From Apiotrichum sp. Y4204 (Eukaryota; Basidiomycota; Tremellomycetes; Trichosporonales; Trichosporonaceae): a DNA stretch of 64,000 nt. The stretch covers positions 744,001 through 808,000 of the forward strand of contig JAMYHL010000001.1 in the NCBI GenBank assembly GCA_025531455.1, read 5' to 3'. The notes beneath the pieces are model-generated. The model had not been told where the DNA came from, searched no databases, and saw only the letters and a list, made by a program, of their open reading frames with translations. Shown piece by piece: positions 23,001-33,173 of the stretch. Position 1 is the stretch's first letter. Every line of letters starts with the position of its first letter. The translations under genes and the position numbers were made by a program.

Positions 23001-23576
23001 GAGGTGGCCTGCTGGCCTGGTGACCTGGTAGCTGGTTGCTTGGTGGCATCAGCTCCGATCAACGTACCACGCGCCGGGAGTCTAATGTCTGACCCCCCGT
23101 ACCCCCGTTCCTTGTTTCTATATGCGTCCTCATTAACATGAGATATCCACGCGCTGGATTATTCGGTGCCAACACATCAAACCTTCTATCAACCTTTATC
23201 CTGCGGGTCTGGATTTGAGCGGCTTTCGGTTAGGACAGTCACCGACAGAGCGCTCGAGTAGCTGGAGTACCAGGTACCGTTTACCAGAGTGCCACAGACA
23301 TCGCGGCATGCTGTACTCCAACCTCCAACCTCCCAAATCCCAGTCCAATCAGAGGACGAATGGCCTTGACACGACAATCAGCGGATTTACGGATATAGCT
23401 TGTCACGTGATAAACATTCAATAATGACGTGTAAAGCTCTCTCCGTCCCCTCACTCCCGCCACCAGTGCCACTTGACTGATAACGGATGACCAGCATGAC
23501 CAGATGGTGCAGTGCCAGTGACATTGAATCACAACAATCCAGAAGTTTCCAACCACACACTCACCCAGTCCCAGCA
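20076..23576. other. 3.5-kb stretch without a supported gene
   Basis: About 20076-20900 is pyrimidine-rich on the minus strand and reads as promoter/leader of the membrane-protein gene. Beyond it are a triple GTCTAGCAT direct repeat near 21737-21760 and a GGAAGCA cluster at 22725-22790. Short open frames show no recognisable domain. The last part is the promoter of the WW-domain gene, which uses a short leader. Confidence 0.45.
22725..22790. repeat. imperfect AGGAAGCA repeat cluster
   Basis: Five copies of AGGAAGCA with variable spacers within 66 bp, then AAAAAGC. It is purine-only sequence of simple-repeat type. Confidence 0.8.
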
Positions 23577-24484
23577 ATGCCGCCGAAAAAGTTCAAGTCC
23601 AAGTCGAAGAAGGAGGCCGCGCCGCCGCTACCGGACGAAGCGCCGCCGCTCCCTGACGAGGCCCCACCGCTACCCGAGGAGCAGCCTCCACTCCCGAGCG
23701 AAACTAAACAGCCGCTGTTGCCAGAGGAGCAGCCGCCGCTTCCGGATGAAGCGCCTCCACTCCCCGAAGAGTCTGTTCCGGAGAAGAAGGAGGGAGATGG
23801 AGCGAGTGGTGGCGAGGAGAAGGGAGACGAGAAGGGCAAGGACAAGGAGGAGAAGGCGCCGGACCCCGCGGCGTGGCAGGCCGTCTGGGCACCAGAGCAG
23901 AATGGTGAGTGTAAATGGCGTGGCTGGTTACCATCTGCGTATACTCACTGCAGCGTACTACTTCTGGAACAAGGACACGGGCGAGGTGACATGGACGAAC
24001 CCACTTGCGCCGCCGTTGCCGTCTGAGCCTGCGCCGGAGGCGGATGCTAATGCCGCCGCTGGACCGTCACGCGCGGCGCGGCCCGTCCCCTCCGCGATCC
24101 CCGACATTGACCCGGCACTCGCGCACCTCCTCCCGCCCGAACAGCGTGGGGCCGACGGCGCACCCCTCGCCGGACTCAAGTACGCTCCACAGGACTACAA
24201 TTACTCATTCACGCATCTCGACGAGTACAATCGCGCGAAACGGTTCTCGGAGCACTACTTCAACGTCGACGAGTGGGAGAAGCAGAAGGCGGCCGAGTCG
24301 TACAAGCGCAAGGCGGAGGAGGAGGCGGGTATCGTGAGCAATAAGAAGATTACGAAGAAGGATATGGTGAGTGTCGATGACCGGGAGGGCGGACGTGTGT
24401 TTGGTTGGTCGCTGACTTTAGGAACGCTTCCGGGCAAAGAAGGCCGAGCAGAAGGCGCGCAGACAGGCGTGGCTTTATGACTAG
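23577..24484 (+). CDS. WW-domain protein with acidic/proline repeat N-terminus
   Basis: Three exons: 23577-23904, 23954-24366 and 24422-24484, giving 267 residues. The N-terminus has a basic KKFKSKSKK block and about eight tandem PPLPDEA/PPLPEEQ units (16-65). An acidic linker and a WW domain around residues 98-128 follow (Trp100/104, AYYFWNKDTGEVTW, Trp123, Pro126). Intron 1 cuts the WW domain. The C-terminal region (YNYSFTHLDEYNRAKRFSEHYF, then a Lys/Glu-rich helix ending KARRQAWLYD) looks conserved and helical. WW domains bind proline-rich ligands, and the protein carries its own PPLP motifs, which group II WW domains bind, so self- or homotypic binding is possible. Fungal WW proteins of this size often work in splicing or transcription; that is inference. 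Confidence 0.82.
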
Positions 24485-25182
24485 GCGAGAGGCTCGGGAC
24501 TCCGTTTCCCAGTGGATGTTGTCCACCATGTATTCGAGTGTGGTGGGCGAGACGATGACCAGAGGTGATTGATTGGGGATAGTCATGCAGCTCCAGAAGT
24601 CACCAAAAGTTTTTACGCGATTATCCTACCAGCCACGCTTACAGCTTTCGTGCATGCAAACCGCGAAGCAGAGTGCCCCTTGGAACTGTTCCCCTCACAA
24701 GAGGAGCCTCTGAACAACTGTAACTAAGTGGTACATGGATGTGGGAGAGCATCCTCACTGCAGAACGTTCTCAATCGCATAACGACTTTTGGTGACTACT
24801 GTATCAACGCAGATGACTACATAAATATGCCGCTGACGGATCTTGGGTGCAACTAACATATACAATGTCCCCAGCTGCACAACAAAATCATTGAAGGGGA
24901 TGCGCATCGAGAAGCTGGAAATATTGTTGTTGCGTGTATTGTGCTCTCTCCACTAGAGGGCGACCCACTCGTGATCCTGACTCACGTAGGATATGTGTAG
25001 CCAGCTTCTTGGTTTGTGTGGAAGGGAGTGGCGAATGGGGCTGTATGGCGAGTTGTCGTCGTACATTATGCCACCAGTGCGAATACTGTCAATTCGTCAC
25101 TCGGGTGGTCTCGCCGCTGTATGGAACGAATCCGGCTCTGACTTGCCACCCTGCATCCTGAACTGCTGTAAGTGGAGATCTC

Positions 25183-25547
25183 AACCGAGTCTTGCACTTT
25201 CACAAGATTGACTGGCGAGTGTGGATTGCCGAGGACTCACTCTGCGCGTCTCACCGTGTGACACTGCGATTGTTCATGTTAAGAAACAAGATCAGACACC
25301 AAGTCTCACGGATTGGTAAACACCGTTTCTAAAGATGTGTGCCGACTGTAACTCTCTCGCCACTGTGCATCCTGTGAGCGAGTGCTGCACTGCACGAGAT
25401 TTGCTCACTAGTGTGGATTGTCCAGCGCTCTGGGCGTCTCACCATGAAACACCCGCGATTGTTCATGTTGAAAGACAATGTCAGACACCAAGTGTCAAGG
25501 ATTGGTAAACACCGTATCTAAAGATGTGTGCCGACTGTAACTCTCTC
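25183..25547. repeat. two diverged tandem copies of a ~189-bp unit
   Basis: Copy 1 (about 25183-25358) and copy 2 (about 25371-25547) share long blocks, for example TTGTTCATGTT, CAGACACCAAG, GGATTGGTAAACACCGT and CTAAAGATGTGTGCCGACTG. They have scattered substitutions and one-base indels, with the offset falling from 192 to 189. Both copies end CTGTAACTCTCTC. I see no third copy in the flanks. Confidence 0.88.
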
Positions 25548-25616
25548 ACTGACAACCCACTATCTGATTGACGGTCATTACTACAGTCGGTCTCACACCG
25601 AGTGGTAACCAGAAAG

Positions 25617-25635
25617 GCTCGGTCCCCGACCGAGC
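25617..25635. other. perfect 8-bp hairpin GCTCGGTC/GACCGAGC
   Basis: The inverted repeat GCTCGGTC-CCC-GACCGAGC lies just downstream of the 189-bp repeat. A weaker CGGT/ACCG hairpin precedes it (25587-25599) and a TTGTGG...CCACAA pair follows (about 25655-25685). It may be a terminator-like or structural element; the function is unknown. Confidence 0.5.
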
Positions 25636-27398
25636 TTCACCTCCGCCACAGAGTTGTGGGGCCACGCTGGGGTTGGCACCACAATTAAGCAACGGCTTTG
25701 TTTTTGACTGTATGTTTTCTTTCTTACATGTTACGACGGCAATGGCTCCACCGGTACACGGGTCATGTTCGACGCCAATCGACAAGATAAACCAAGGTAC
25801 GCCGATAACAGAAAATCGATAACCTTGTTAGTCACTCCTTCATCATGGGGCATGGGAATACCGCACACCGCACACTGCAGGACCGGAATGGCCGGCATCC
25901 AGGAATGATTGGCAGAGATGGATTCCTGCGGATCATAATCTTGCCGTCCCTTCCGCCGCTCCGTCGATTGGTGTACGTCTGCTCTGGGCGTGGGCACGTC
26001 GAGTGTGTGTAGTCCTCGCTGGTCCTTTGTGTTTTCTGTAAAGTCTGTCTGGGTTAGGTGAAACTTCCGCATGATCGCGCATGAGGTCATCCACCCACCT
26101 ATCACGGCGGAACGCAGATTGCGGAGTGGGACTCCTCGCATCCGTAAATTCCACTCAGAGCAGTATTCGTGGTTGGTTGGTTTTGCCCTCGCCGTTGAAA
26201 GTGTGGATTTGTAGACGTCGTCGTGGTTATAACCGGGTCCTTGAGAGTTGTGACTGGAGTTGCCGAAACATCATCGTTTACACCAGCAAGAGTAACGACG
26301 GCAATACAGTAGTACCCCGCGGGCGGAACTGTGAACTGTGTTGCATGTTTGTGCACCAGTGAGATTCCCCTGCCGCAGTTGTCCAATGAGATGGGTCCGG
26401 TTCAAGGTGTCGTACAGGTCTCATTACCGTTTATTGTCCAAACTGCTACATCTCGCAACATCTCCCTGCAGCACCATTGTTTTGCTGCACACATATTTTT
26501 GCAATGTTCGCACGCATACTGTCAAACAACGAGATGGGTAAGAAACCCCAATGCTCTACGGTGTGTGTGTGAGTGAACAAGATTCCCTGACGAAATCACC
26601 CACTACTGGTTGTAGCTGGCCCCGCACCAACGACACGTCCTCCAGTGGTGTGCCACTTGCTTGCTGTCCCGCCCTTACTACGACCCATCCCAGCCAACCC
26701 ACCCCGTGAACGAACTCTGTATCGCCAGCCCTCACAACCAAACGGGGTGGGCTCAGTGCCACAGCAGCAATAATAATGCACCACACTTGCCTGTTCTCAT
26801 CATTGTACTTTGTTTGCTCCGTGCCAGAAACCAATGTCTCACCATCGGTGGCATCTGGGGACATTGCAGCGCGAGCGCCATTCGTCATTGTTGCACCGTC
26901 GGCCACTTCGACCAACATCACTTTCTGCACATTTCCTCTAATTCATCCCCCATCTCCCATCTCGCCTCGCGCCTCGTTAGTGCGAGACATTGCCGCGTGA
27001 CGCGTATTATCAGCCGCCTTTAGAAGTACCATTGTGTGCTCGCGTGCGTGTTGGCGCACACACTAGTCTGTGTCACATTACTCGCCACCATCCCAATGAC
27101 CGGTTGCGGAATGGGTTCCACTTGGATGTGGAATGCTGGATGATGTGTGTGTCTGCTGTTGTCCACAAAAAGGTGCGTGTTTGTGCATGCGCTATTGCTA
27201 GAAATTGTACGTCAAAGTGAAGCCACACACTTCTCTGCATCCTCTTCTTTCACTCGCTCACTCTTCGCTCTAGTGTTTTTCAACCCATTCTTTCATCATC
27301 TCTCCAACCTTCTTCCTCTCTTCATCACCAACTTTCAATAATCCCCGCCCAATTTCTATCGCCGCCTCCACTTCTTCTGCCGATCGTGCACATCCACG

Positions 27399-29348
27399 AT
27401 GTCCGGCCCCATTCCACCCCATCCCAGGTCCGCTAGCAGGCTTCCCAACCCCAAGGACGCCGACGGCGACGAGCCAAACATTAGGCCCAGCCCCGAGACC
27501 TACGCTCCGAGTCACATTTCGCAGTCTAGCGCCGGAGAACCCAGTAGCCAGAGGGCCCACTCCGACGAGACGAACGTAAATGAGCCCCATCCCGATGCTC
27601 CACGCCCCACTTCGTCTTCCTCCCAAGCCCCACTCCACGCCGGTTCCTCATCGTCGACATCAACAGTCCGTGGCCGTGGCCGCCCGCGTAAAATTCCCAA
27701 GCCCGCCCATATCCTTGACGTAGTCCTCGGCACCACTGAGCGGCCCTGTCAACTCCCAAAGCCCATCGCCGACACGCTCGCCCAGCTGTATGCCCACCAC
27801 CCCACGCACCGCCTTGCTGCCGACCCCGCTGGCCGCCAGCTCGGCCCGTGGAACGACTTCACCCGCCTCCTGCATGGGACCTACATCCGCTCCTTGTCTG
27901 GCGAACAGTCACAGGAGGTCACAAAGGAGCCCGCCCTCCTCCGCCGCGGTATCGTACCTGCCGCACTGCTGTTATATTACCAGGTGGCCGGGCAGGAGCC
28001 GCCCCCGTACGAGTCGAAAAACGACCGCACAACGCAGGCCTACATGAAAGTCATCAACGTCGATATCAAGCCCGATTTCAACACCTGGGGCATCCGTCCA
28101 CTCTCCTCGATGGTTTCCGGCTCACCCGTCGTCATGTGCCGTAATCTTGTCGGATACCACCAGGCGCCATTGCTGCTAGTGTCGAGGCCCGAAATTCCGT
28201 CACACCCTTCGACATCTTCAGCCGCGGCTAATCAAAATAATGTCTTCCCTGGCGATAACGCGGAAATCACATCCGAGTACAGGGCGCCAAATCGCAAGCG
28301 GCGTCGCTCAGAAAGTGGCGGCGCCTCGAGCGAACCCGAACCCCTGGAAAACGGTTGCCGCTCGTACCACCCCGCCCCCAACCGCCCTTCCCCGCTCAGC
28401 TCGCCCAACGGCAACGGCAGCTGGGAGGGGGACTATAACCAGTGGATGGAGAGCGAGGCTCAAAAAGGGATGGCCACGTCCGCTCGTTCCTCGACATTCC
28501 CCAAACAGGTCGCAGTCCACCCAGGGACGGGACCAATGTCTGCCCCGTTGGAACGGAGGAACGATGGCAGAGGGCACGAATTGCGTCCCGGGGACTGGAA
28601 TGGAACTTGGAACGAGCGCGAATTCTTCATCGAGGAGCGCAAAGCCAAGCTGGAAAAGCGGGAAGAACTCGTCTTAAAGCGTGAATCTCAAGTTGAGAAG
28701 CGCGAAGCCCGCGTGTTAGAAGCCGAGGACAATTTTAAGCGGAGTCAAGCTCTCCAGAACGAGCGTCAACAACGTCAAGACGAGCGACACGTCCTCCAGC
28801 AAAACGAACTGCGGCGCATTCAGGCCCTCCTGGCCGAGCGCCAAATTCGTCAGGATGCGCGGCACATGCTGCAGGAAAAACGAGAGGAGGCGCAGAAAAA
28901 ACTGCAGTTCGAGCAAGACGAGACTCGCGCCCGCCAAAATGCCAGAGAGGACGGACAGGACGAGCGCGCTCGCCGCCTAGTCGACTGGGAATCCGACCTG
29001 CGCACGTTCTACGACGAGGTGGTACGCAAGGCGAACGAGGGGCATGACCCGCGCCGCCGCATCCCGAATTTTGAGGACGGCTTTGGGCGCCTCGAGCGCG
29101 AGCAGCAGCAGGCACAACGCGAGCGCGTGGATGCTGCCAACGAAATTGCCGATATCCAGCGCCGCCGCGAAGTTCTGAAACGCTGGGAGGCCGAGCTGGC
29201 GCAGAACGAGGACGCGTATCGTGCCCGCGAAAAGGAACTTGAACGCCGCGAGCAATTCAACCACGAATGGGGCTTGCGGCTCAGTGGCCAGGCGGAAGAT
29301 CTTGCCCTGCAGCGGGCCCAGCAAGTTGTCGACCATCGTGGTCGATAG
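27399..29348 (+). CDS. intronless AT-hook / coiled-coil protein, unknown function
   Basis: A single uninterrupted frame of 649 residues, starting at an ATG after a pyrimidine-rich leader. Residues 1-90 are Pro/Ser-rich. An AT-hook lies at 91-100 (RGRGRPRKIP). A compact region at about 100-260 (LPKPIADTLAQLYAHHP, GPWNDFTRLLHGTYI, PAALLLYYQVAG, WGIRPLSSMVSGSPVVM) looks folded. A basic patch NRKRRR near 300 could be a nuclear signal. Residues ~400-640 form a long charged coiled coil (Glu/Arg/Gln heptads, KLEKREELVLKRESQVEKRE). It is probably nuclear, binding AT-rich DNA through the hook and self-associating through the coil, but that is inference from motifs. I know no family with this arrangement. 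Lack of introns over 1.95 kb is notable beside neighbours that have five to twenty-one. Confidence 0.8.
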   Translation: MSGPIPPHPRSASRLPNPKDADGDEPNIRPSPETYAPSHISQSSAGEPSSQRAHSDETNVNEPHPDAPRPTSSSSQAPLHAGSSSSTSTVRGRGRPRKIPKPAHILDVVLGTTERPCQLPKPIADTLAQLYAHHPTHRLAADPAGRQLGPWNDFTRLLHGTYIRSLSGEQSQEVTKEPALLRRGIVPAALLLYYQVAGQEPPPYESKNDRTTQAYMKVINVDIKPDFNTWGIRPLSSMVSGSPVVMCRNLVGYHQAPLLLVSRPEIPSHPSTSSAAANQNNVFPGDNAEITSEYRAPNRKRRRSESGGASSEPEPLENGCRSYHPAPNRPSPLSSPNGNGSWEGDYNQWMESEAQKGMATSARSSTFPKQVAVHPGTGPMSAPLERRNDGRGHELRPGDWNGTWNEREFFIEERKAKLEKREELVLKRESQVEKREARVLEAEDNFKRSQALQNERQQRQDERHVLQQNELRRIQALLAERQIRQDARHMLQEKREEAQKKLQFEQDETRARQNAREDGQDERARRLVDWESDLRTFYDEVVRKANEGHDPRRRIPNFEDGFGRLEREQQQAQRERVDAANEIADIQRRREVLKRWEAELAQNEDAYRAREKELERREQFNHEWGLRLSGQAEDLALQRAQQVVDHRGR

Positions 29349-29898
29349 AACAGTCCGACAGCACTGTACATATATTCATCCGAAGATTGCCCGCGTAGAC
29401 CCGGAACCACCGGGTAATTGTACATAGAGAGAGTCCCCGTCATTAGCACCCAGGGCGCGTTGTTGTTTGTCGCCACCATTGTTTGTAGCTGCCCACTGTC
29501 ATGCGCTTGATGTAGTTTGTTAGAGCGCTGGCACCGCGCTGGCATGACGGTGAGTCAGTCAGACCTGGGCAAGATTCTGTCTCGGCAATCCAATGCCTTC
29601 ACGTTGCTGTTCTGTCAGTGCGTTTAGTTGTTCTGCTCTGAATTCTAAACCAACTACCAAGTCTTCAGAGCGTCTGATATTCACAGCTAAATTACCAAAC
29701 AAAGTCTGATTGAAAAGCATACATGATGTGTCACCTCGAGTAACCAAGAAAGAAGAGCTCTCTGAATTTTGCTGGTTGTCGGTGTCAACCCGCCGAGAGA
29801 GATCAGATATGGGAATAGATTTATATTACAATGCTGTAGATGCGCCTTCAACGATATACCGTCCTCAGATCCAAGGTTCCGCGTCGTCCGCTCCTCTC
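29349..29898. other. convergent intergenic region
   Basis: It lies between the AT-hook gene and the GH71 gene 3' ends. A 62-codon minus-strand frame (29559-29747) is present, with no recognisable domain. Confidence 0.45.
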
Positions 29899-32800
29899 CT
29901 AAGCCTCGGCAACAAAGTAGTTAAAGTTGTGGTCGCGCGGGGTGTTGGTGTACGAGAACTGGCCGTTCGAGTCGTAGCTCTTGACGGTGTTCCCATTACG
30001 GGCAATCGCCGCCTTGATAGTGCCCGCTGCGCTGCCGACCGAGAGCTTGCTCAGTCCTGCAGGGAGGTTCCACGTCGCCTGGTTACCGCCGCTCTCGATC
30101 TTGACCGTCGACGGCGCCGACAGCGTGACTACCACGTAGAGGTTGTCGTCGGTAAAGTCGGCCTTATCGGGGCGCCCGTTGGTCGGGTTTGTGGGCCGTG
30201 CGTTCTTCGGGTGCGGGCGCGACCAGAGCCACAGCTTGTCCGAGTACGAAGAGGGGAAATTGCCAGAGCGGAAGACGTCGGCATACAGCTTTATCAGGGA
30301 CTGGAGGGCCGTGTGCGGCATGCCGTTCGTCCACCCGGTTGACATTGGCTGATCCGAGGCGACGGCCAGGCTGCCGACATAGTGCGACTCTCCAAAGTCT
30401 GAAATGTCAGCTGAAAGCAACGGGTTTCCAGCAAAGGTACTCACCGTTCCAGGTGATGAGCTCGACGTGGTCAAATCTGTCGCGCATGGAGATGAGCTGC
30501 TCGAACCGGGTGGCGAGCATCCAGTTGTCGGAACGGTAGATCCAGTTCTTGTTGCTAGGAATCAGTAACGGACTCTCTCTCCCCGCTGCAGGTCCTCACT
30601 AAGTGTTCGGGCCATAGTAAGTAAAGAAAAAGGGCGAGACTCCAGCCATGTAGCTCTTGCCCTTGAGCCCATTCATGTAGGCGTTATCCGAGCCCGTGTT
30701 AATGTCATAGTTACCCATAGGCCACGCCGAGTTCCAGGCAAACGCGCCGTCGAGCCAGTTGGCGCTGCCGAGCGAGTTGGGGTCGGCAAACGACGCGGGG
30801 AGGAAGAACATGTTGACGCCGCCCTGGGTGAGGAGGTTGCGGACATAGTTCCAGCCATTCTGCATAGAGCCCTGTCCGAACTGGCAGTTGTCCCCGGAAA
30901 AGGTGGACACCAGGACCCGGTTGTTGTACTTGACCTGCGCGGGGCTGGACGCGAAGCGCTTGACAAAGTTGGCGACGGTGTTTGCGTCGTTGGCGGAGCC
31001 GCAGGGCTGGACGTTCATGTCCAGAGAGAGGAAGAGCTTGAAACCCATACTGGCGGCAACGGTGTAGGCGTCCGCGGCGCGGTCAACGATCCATCCCTCG
31101 GGGCCCATGTTCAGTGCAAAACCGTCAATACCGGCCGCCTTGGCTGCATTCATCTGCTGCCTCCAGCTGTCCTGGGTGTAGGTGTACGTCTGCTTGTCAG
31201 TCGGGAGCAGGTTGAAGCCGCGGATATCAAGCAGGTTACCAGAACTCACGTTGCCGACCATGAAGTGCGCCCACACATACTTGGTGCTCCCGGATCCAGG
31301 GCCATTCTGTGTTCCGCTGATGGCTTTGTTGGGGGCATTCGAGTTGATGAGGACAGGGCCAGTGGACGCGGGAGGCTGCGTGGTCGTGGTCGTGGTAGGC
31401 GAGTTGGTCGTGGTCGTCGTCGGCGGATTAGTCGAGCCGCCTCCACCAGCTCCTCCACCAAGAGAGTAGAGGTTGAGGAGGTAGCCGCCTCCACAGACCT
31501 TGCTGCGGTCTCCCTGGCAGGCCATCGAGCACTGGTTGTCGGCGACCTTGTTGGTCGGCTTGTTGGATCCACAGTAACATTCACTGCCATACTCGACTCC
31601 AGCGTACGCGTATCCGCCCTGCGCGCAAAAGCTCACACACGCCTGGGGCGACATGTTGCTGCCCTTGAGCTGGGCACCGGGGAGAACACGCGGATTGCCG
31701 TCACGGTAGCACCCATCGCTGACGAGGGCCGAAGGGTTGGCGAACACTGCGGGTCAGCGCGTCCCTTTTCTTCTCAGGGTGGAGCGCGACGCTGGCGGTA
31801 TCCGAACAAGACGCTGGTTGAATCCGAACAAGCACCCGTGAGTCCTGATTCTGCGCCAGAGAATTGTGCACTCCGGTTGGCCGTGGACTGTGTCAAGTGG
31901 AACAGTGGATGGAGGTGCGACGTTGACGGCTGTTTTGGAGGCGGCAGGGAAATTGGTTCCCTGGGTTTCCTTCCCGAACCTCCGGGGAAATTTACCGCGC
32001 CAAACATTCCGCAGCTTTGTGCAGAAACAAGCACAACACCCAATTGCCCTGGGGCCCAGGAAATCCAACAAGGTTTGCTCGGAATCGAAATTTCCACCGC
32101 AATCGAGAATACTCACAGTTTGCGGTCCATGCACCACCGCACTTCTGGCCGTTGTTGGCGGCGCAGTTGGTCTGGCACTGGCTCTGCGGAAGCACCTTTC
32201 CGGCGCCGCCGCTTGTGTTAATCGTGTTGCCGCACCAGCACTCCTTTCCGTCTGTGTGGGTCAGCAAGTGGAGATGCTGGGTTGATGCCGAGAGAATGAG
32301 GGATATTTTCAGCCAGGCAGTGGCGCAGCTGGCACGGTCTCGCTTTTTGCGTATTGCTAACCAGAGAACGTGTCAAGTGATCACAGTGTGTCGGAGTGAC
32401 AACCGCCAGCCGTCTGGCCGCGAATGGAGTGGGTGTTCTGCGACATCTTTGTCCGTGCGCCACAGCCGGACGCCACGGCGGGTATTCTGCAACATTCTGC
32501 AGCCCCGAAAAGAACAAGATGTGGGAGATGCGGGAGAGAACGTGAGTACCTCTGAGATCCTCGGATCTCTGGCACTGAATGCAATTCACGGCGGCAAGGA
32601 GGCCTTATCATGAAGCGGATAAGAGAATCATGGGACCAAGGTCGAGGCCTCTCTGGGCCATTCACAGATCAGTGTTCAATGATCGACATGAGCTCAGAGC
32701 CGGTAGTCGCACTTTCTGGATCCAGGTTCCAGAAAAGAGATCAACTAGCCTCCCCGTGGGTATCCGTGCCGCCCGATTCCGCTCTACTAGCTTCTGAACT

Positions 32801-33173
32801 GCCGCTAGAATCCGGTAGATATGGGTTGCGGTTTACCCCGCATCACACCTCATCGTCATTCACGCAGAAGAAACAGTGAGAACGTGTGGAATTGTGAAGG
32901 AAACAGAACAGTCTTTACAGCCAGGTACTCACACTCGACAGAGGCATACTTGAAGCCCTTGCTCGCACAGGTATCGACGCAGTAGTCGCGCGAGTTCAAG
33001 TTGCCATTGTAGACCTGGGTCTGCAGGAGACGGCTTTGCGCGTCACTCACGCACCCGAGGTCGGCCCACTGCCCTGCGGAGACGGCGCGGGCTGAGAGAG
33101 GCGCCGCGTTCTCCGCCGTGGGGAGGGCTGTTGCCGACAGGGCGTTGAGAAGGAGAGTGGCTGCTATTCTCAT
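29899..33173 (-). CDS. secreted GH71 alpha-1,3-glucanase with two N-terminal WSC domains
   Basis: Six exons (minus): 32933-33173, 32117-32251, 31250-31746, 30600-31189, 30445-30554 and 29899-30398, giving 690 residues, all joins in frame. A signal peptide (MRIAATLLLNALSATALP) is followed by WSC1 (about 36-130, split by introns 1 and 2: LGCVSD...DYCVDTCASKG...YGKECWCGN...CQTNCAANNGQKCGG) and WSC2 (about 136-222: DGCYRDG...ACVSFCAQGG...EYGSECYCGS...CSMACQG). A Thr-rich linker leads to a GH71 catalytic domain (VWAHFMVGN, AAGIDGFALNMGPEGW, FKLFLSLDMN, ELITWNDFGESHYVG). GH71 enzymes endo-hydrolyse alpha-1,3-glucan (mutan); WSC modules bind wall polysaccharides. The likely role is remodelling of cell-wall alpha-glucan. 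Introns 1 (681 nt) and 2 (369 nt) are far longer than others here, while intron 3 is 60 nt, in frame and stop-free. Confidence 0.92.

Larger units (their letters stand above)
24485..27398. other. 2.9-kb stretch without a firm gene, carrying a tandem repeat
   Basis: It holds a 189-bp-period direct repeat (25183-25547) followed by several short hairpins (25585-25700). Minus-strand frames at 25731-26141 and 26102-26386 have protein-like pieces (CAVCGIPMPHDEG; VPPAGYYCIAVVTL) but no start, splice pattern or family I recognise. The final few hundred bases are the pyrimidine-rich promoter/leader of the AT-hook gene. Confidence 0.4.
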
